From contig NZ_JBHRSZ010000002.1 in the NCBI RefSeq assembly GCF_042646085.1, forward strand, positions 124,001 to 188,000: a DNA stretch of 64,000 bases, given 5' to 3'. Shown here in pieces: positions 62,139 to 64,000 of this stretch; position 1 is the first letter of the stretch, and each line of letters opens with the position of its first letter. The position numbers and the translations under genes were made by a program. The DNA is from Litoribrevibacter euphylliae. GTDB taxonomy: Bacteria; Pseudomonadota; Gammaproteobacteria; Pseudomonadales; Litoribrevibacteraceae. The notes beneath the pieces were generated by a model that was not told the DNA's origin, did no database searches, and worked only from the letters and a program-made list of their open reading frames with translations.

Positions 62139-63094
62139 TCCACGTACCCCAACCAACCATGAAGACCACCAGTATGAATGCATAAAATACGAGATACTTT
62201 CCCTGAATGATCAAAGAAACCCTGAGCCACTCTCTCTTTAGCAAATGCCATCAGTTTCAAGGTATAAACCGGATCCAGCAAAATACCTGTTTCTTTCAGA
62301 AATTGATTCGCAAACTCAATTAATTCCGCATTTAACTGACCATAACCAGGCTGACGGGCATCGTAGTGTAATTGGTAGTTAGTGCGCTTTGGATCTGCGA
62401 TGAAACGAGCAACTTCTTTGGTCAACCACCCTCTTTCAGGCTCGACCGATGTTTGACCAAACATGGATAAACCATGCACTTGAGGCTGATCAGCCCCACC
62501 TGACATACCACGTACAATACCCGCCATGGTAGCCCCGGTGCCACACGCCACCAACACATGATCAAAACTTATTGTTTGATTCACCACTAACTCACCGATG
62601 CTTTCAGCACCAAGAACACCCTCGTTATTACTGCCACCTTCTGGAATCAGGAAAAACTCCCCCACCTGATCACGATAAAAGGCCAAGCGGTCTTCGTCAT
62701 ATTTTCGACGGTAATCCTTCCTATCAACGAAAAGCAATTGAGTTCCTGACCTTGCTACTTCAGCAAGCATGGGATTAGATTCGGGCGTCAATTCGTCACC
62801 ACGGATAACAGCAACAGAGCTCAAACCAGCCTGAGCACAGGCCTTTGAGAATGAATAGATATGATTGGAAAACGCGCCGCCGAACGTCAGTAATTGCTGA
62901 TACTCTTGCGTTTTAGCTTCAGATAAATTCTTGGCCAACTTAAACCACTTGTTTCCCGAGACATCGACATCCGTCAAATCCAACCGCAATAGAAACAGTT
63001 CGACAGAGGAACCATCAAGCCAACTCGGAAATACCTGCTCAACAGGCAGTTGCTGGATAAGTGAATCTATATCTAACGGATAAGTCGGAATCAT
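62072..63094 (-). CDS. PLP-dependent ACC deaminase / D-cysteine desulfhydrase-like enzyme
   Basis: 340 residues from ATG 63094; a TTG at 63106 is also in frame. The PLP Lys is in 'VSGNKWFKLAKNLSEAKT', followed by 'LTFGGAFSNHIYSFSKACAQ' and glycine loop 'VLVACGTGATMAGIVRGMSG'. Family members deaminate 1-aminocyclopropane-1-carboxylate or desulfhydrate D-cysteine; which substrate applies here is not visible. It is transcribed toward the DUF1853 gene. Confidence 0.88.
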   Translation of the reverse strand: MIPTYPLDIDSLIQQLPVEQVFPSWLDGSSVELFLLRLDLTDVDVSGNKWFKLAKNLSEAKTQEYQQLLTFGGAFSNHIYSFSKACAQAGLSSVAVIRGDELTPESNPMLAEVARSGTQLLFVDRKDYRRKYDEDRLAFYRDQVGEFFLIPEGGSNNEGVLGAESIGELVVNQTISFDHVLVACGTGATMAGIVRGMSGGADQPQVHGLSMFGQTSVEPERGWLTKEVARFIADPKRTNYQLHYDARQPGYGQLNAELIEFANQFLKETGILLDPVYTLKLMAFAKERVAQGFFDHSGKVSRILCIHTGGLHGWLGYVDQVLGADMPAQLSGTIKQRLFS

Positions 63095-63171
63095 CAAAGT
63101 TCTCAAGAAAGCGAGAGAGCAGTATTTTCATTAGTTCAGGGGCATTAGTTCAGATGAATCAATTCAGGCAT

Positions 63172-63226
63172 AAAAAAGCCCCTGACTGTACACAGACCGA
63201 CAAAGGTCTGGTGAGCCAGAGGCTTT
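63172..63226 (-). terminator. Compound intrinsic terminator
   Basis: Outer stem AAAGCC / GGCTTT extended with mismatches, inner hairpin CAGACC / GGTCTG (63193-63210), followed by six T on the (-) strand. It lies 24 bases after the stop of the coiled-coil gene (63250). Confidence 0.75.
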
Positions 63227-63249
63227 ATAACAGAAAATCGAGGCGACAG

Positions 63250-64000
63250 TTAAGCGCGTTTTGATTCAATCGCGATCACGGTTGGCACATCATTTTCTTC
63301 CAACTCACGCATTTTCTTGTTCATCGTATTGCAAACACGCTTTAGTTGAACCAACTGCTGTGTCAGCAAATAGTTTTCGGCCTTGGTTTGAATTAATTCC
63401 ATTTGCTCTGCATTCCCTTCCCCAGTGGAAAGGTCAGCTATGTTTCCCACAGCACGTAGATCCTCCAGATGTTCCTTAACAACCTCTGCGTCGTCAATGT
63501 CCAACAAACGAGCTATTAATGCGACGGCATTGTTTAACTGCTGTTCACGCTTCAAATAACGAACTTTCAGCTGCTCAAATTTTTGCGAGAACATACGCTT
63601 ATGCTCGTTATACTGTATCTGGTCGTGACGACGGGCACGCTCCAAAGAATCAACCTTGTCTTTACATTCATTGGTCAATGCTTCGATACGGAAACGCTGG
63701 CTCTTAATAATTTCAGCCAATTTATCACGACGATTCTTGGACTCTTCACTTTCCACCAGAGGAGGCTGATTCTGAGACTGAGCATGACTTACTGCCACAT
63801 CAATGCAACCCATTGAGGTATGCTGACCAGCGGCCAATTGCTGATTGATATTCAGATCGTTCTGTTCAATTGCATGCTTCAAAATTTGGAAATGATTCAT
63901 TCCTGGCTGAATCGAAGGATCCCACATTTCCTCGCGCATTTCAGGCTGCGGACAACGAGTACGGCACACCAGCTGAATTGGGCCTGCGCCAAGATCCGGC
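63250..64000 (-). CDS. Coiled-coil protein, 5' end outside the window, function unknown
   Basis: The frame stays open to the right edge of the window, so the N-terminus is missing. The visible part of about 250 residues begins near 'LGAGPIQLVCRTRCPQPEMR', a short Cys-containing segment, followed by 'MNHFQILKHAIEQNDLNINQ' and two predicted coiled coils (about 85-155 and 195-240 of the visible part). I do not recognise the family. A PilZ-type ending for the first segment was considered but cannot be supported. Confidence 0.7.
   Translation of the reverse strand, partial: PDLGAGPIQLVCRTRCPQPEMREEMWDPSIQPGMNHFQILKHAIEQNDLNINQQLAAGQHTSMGCIDVAVSHAQSQNQPPLVESEESKNRRDKLAEIIKSQRFRIEALTNECKDKVDSLERARRHDQIQYNEHKRMFSQKFEQLKVRYLKREQQLNNAVALIARLLDIDDAEVVKEHLEDLRAVGNIADLSTGEGNAEQMELIQTKAENYLLTQQLVQLKRVCNTMNKKMRELEENDVPTVIAIESKRA

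Overview
The window is almost entirely a polar-flagellum and chemotaxis locus of a marine-type gammaproteobacterium. The order flhA-flhF-fleN-fliA-cheYZAB-motCD-parC-parP-cheW, the fleSR-fliEFGHIJ block and the HptB/HsbR/HsbA module all recall Pseudomonas, Marinobacter and Oceanospirillales-like genomes. The moderate base composition and the DUF1329/YCF48/RND genes fit the same group. The exact genus cannot be fixed from the sequence (inference). No rRNA, tRNA, insertion sequence, CRISPR array or integrase was seen.

Layout. 1-1453 (+): the end of a FliK-like gene and a small FlhB C-domain homologue (FlhX type). They converge on the long (-) strand locus. 1588-17111 (-): DUF2802 protein, small acidic protein, cheW, parP, an extra parP-like-headed gene, parC, motD, motC, cheB, cheA, cheZ, cheY, fliA, fleN, flhF and flhA. 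17252-24659 (-): flhB, fliR, fliQ, fliP, fliO, fliN, fliM, fliL and fliK. 24831-27368 (-): hptB, hsbR, hsbA. 27516-37312 (-): a complete second chemotaxis system, read as STAS protein, cheY, cheA, cheW, a triple-PAS receptor, cheR, cheD, cheB. It sits between the hsb module and fliJ. 37461-48455 (-): fliJ, fliI, fliH, fliG, fliF, fliE, fleR, fleS. 48782-53841 (-): RND/MMPL transporter, YCF48-like protein and DUF1329 protein. 54082-60999 (-): pepN, DUF2797, DUF1315, rhomboid protease, metallophosphatase and nadK. 61134-64000: DUF1853 gene (+), a PLP-dependent deaminase/desulfhydrase gene (-) and a partial coiled-coil gene (-).

Regulation. I read sigma54-type GG-N10-GC promoters ahead of fleS, fliE, fliK, flhA and flhF. 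Two sigma28-type promoters lie ahead of the second chemotaxis operon and its receptor. This fits the four-tier scheme in which FleSR and sigma54 drive basal body and hook genes and FliA drives late chemotaxis genes. The FleQ-type master regulator is not next to fleSR in this window. Intrinsic terminators after flhB, fliN, fliG, hptB, the receptor gene and fleR cut the locus into more transcription units than gene order suggests.

Most unusual items: a 779-residue FliH with a roughly 520-residue acidic then Gln/Met/Ala-rich tail; an unrecognised gene between parC and parP whose N-terminus resembles that of ParP; three spaced repeats in the first CheA; and a self-contained second chemotaxis system with its own STAS protein and a CheR-tethering receptor.
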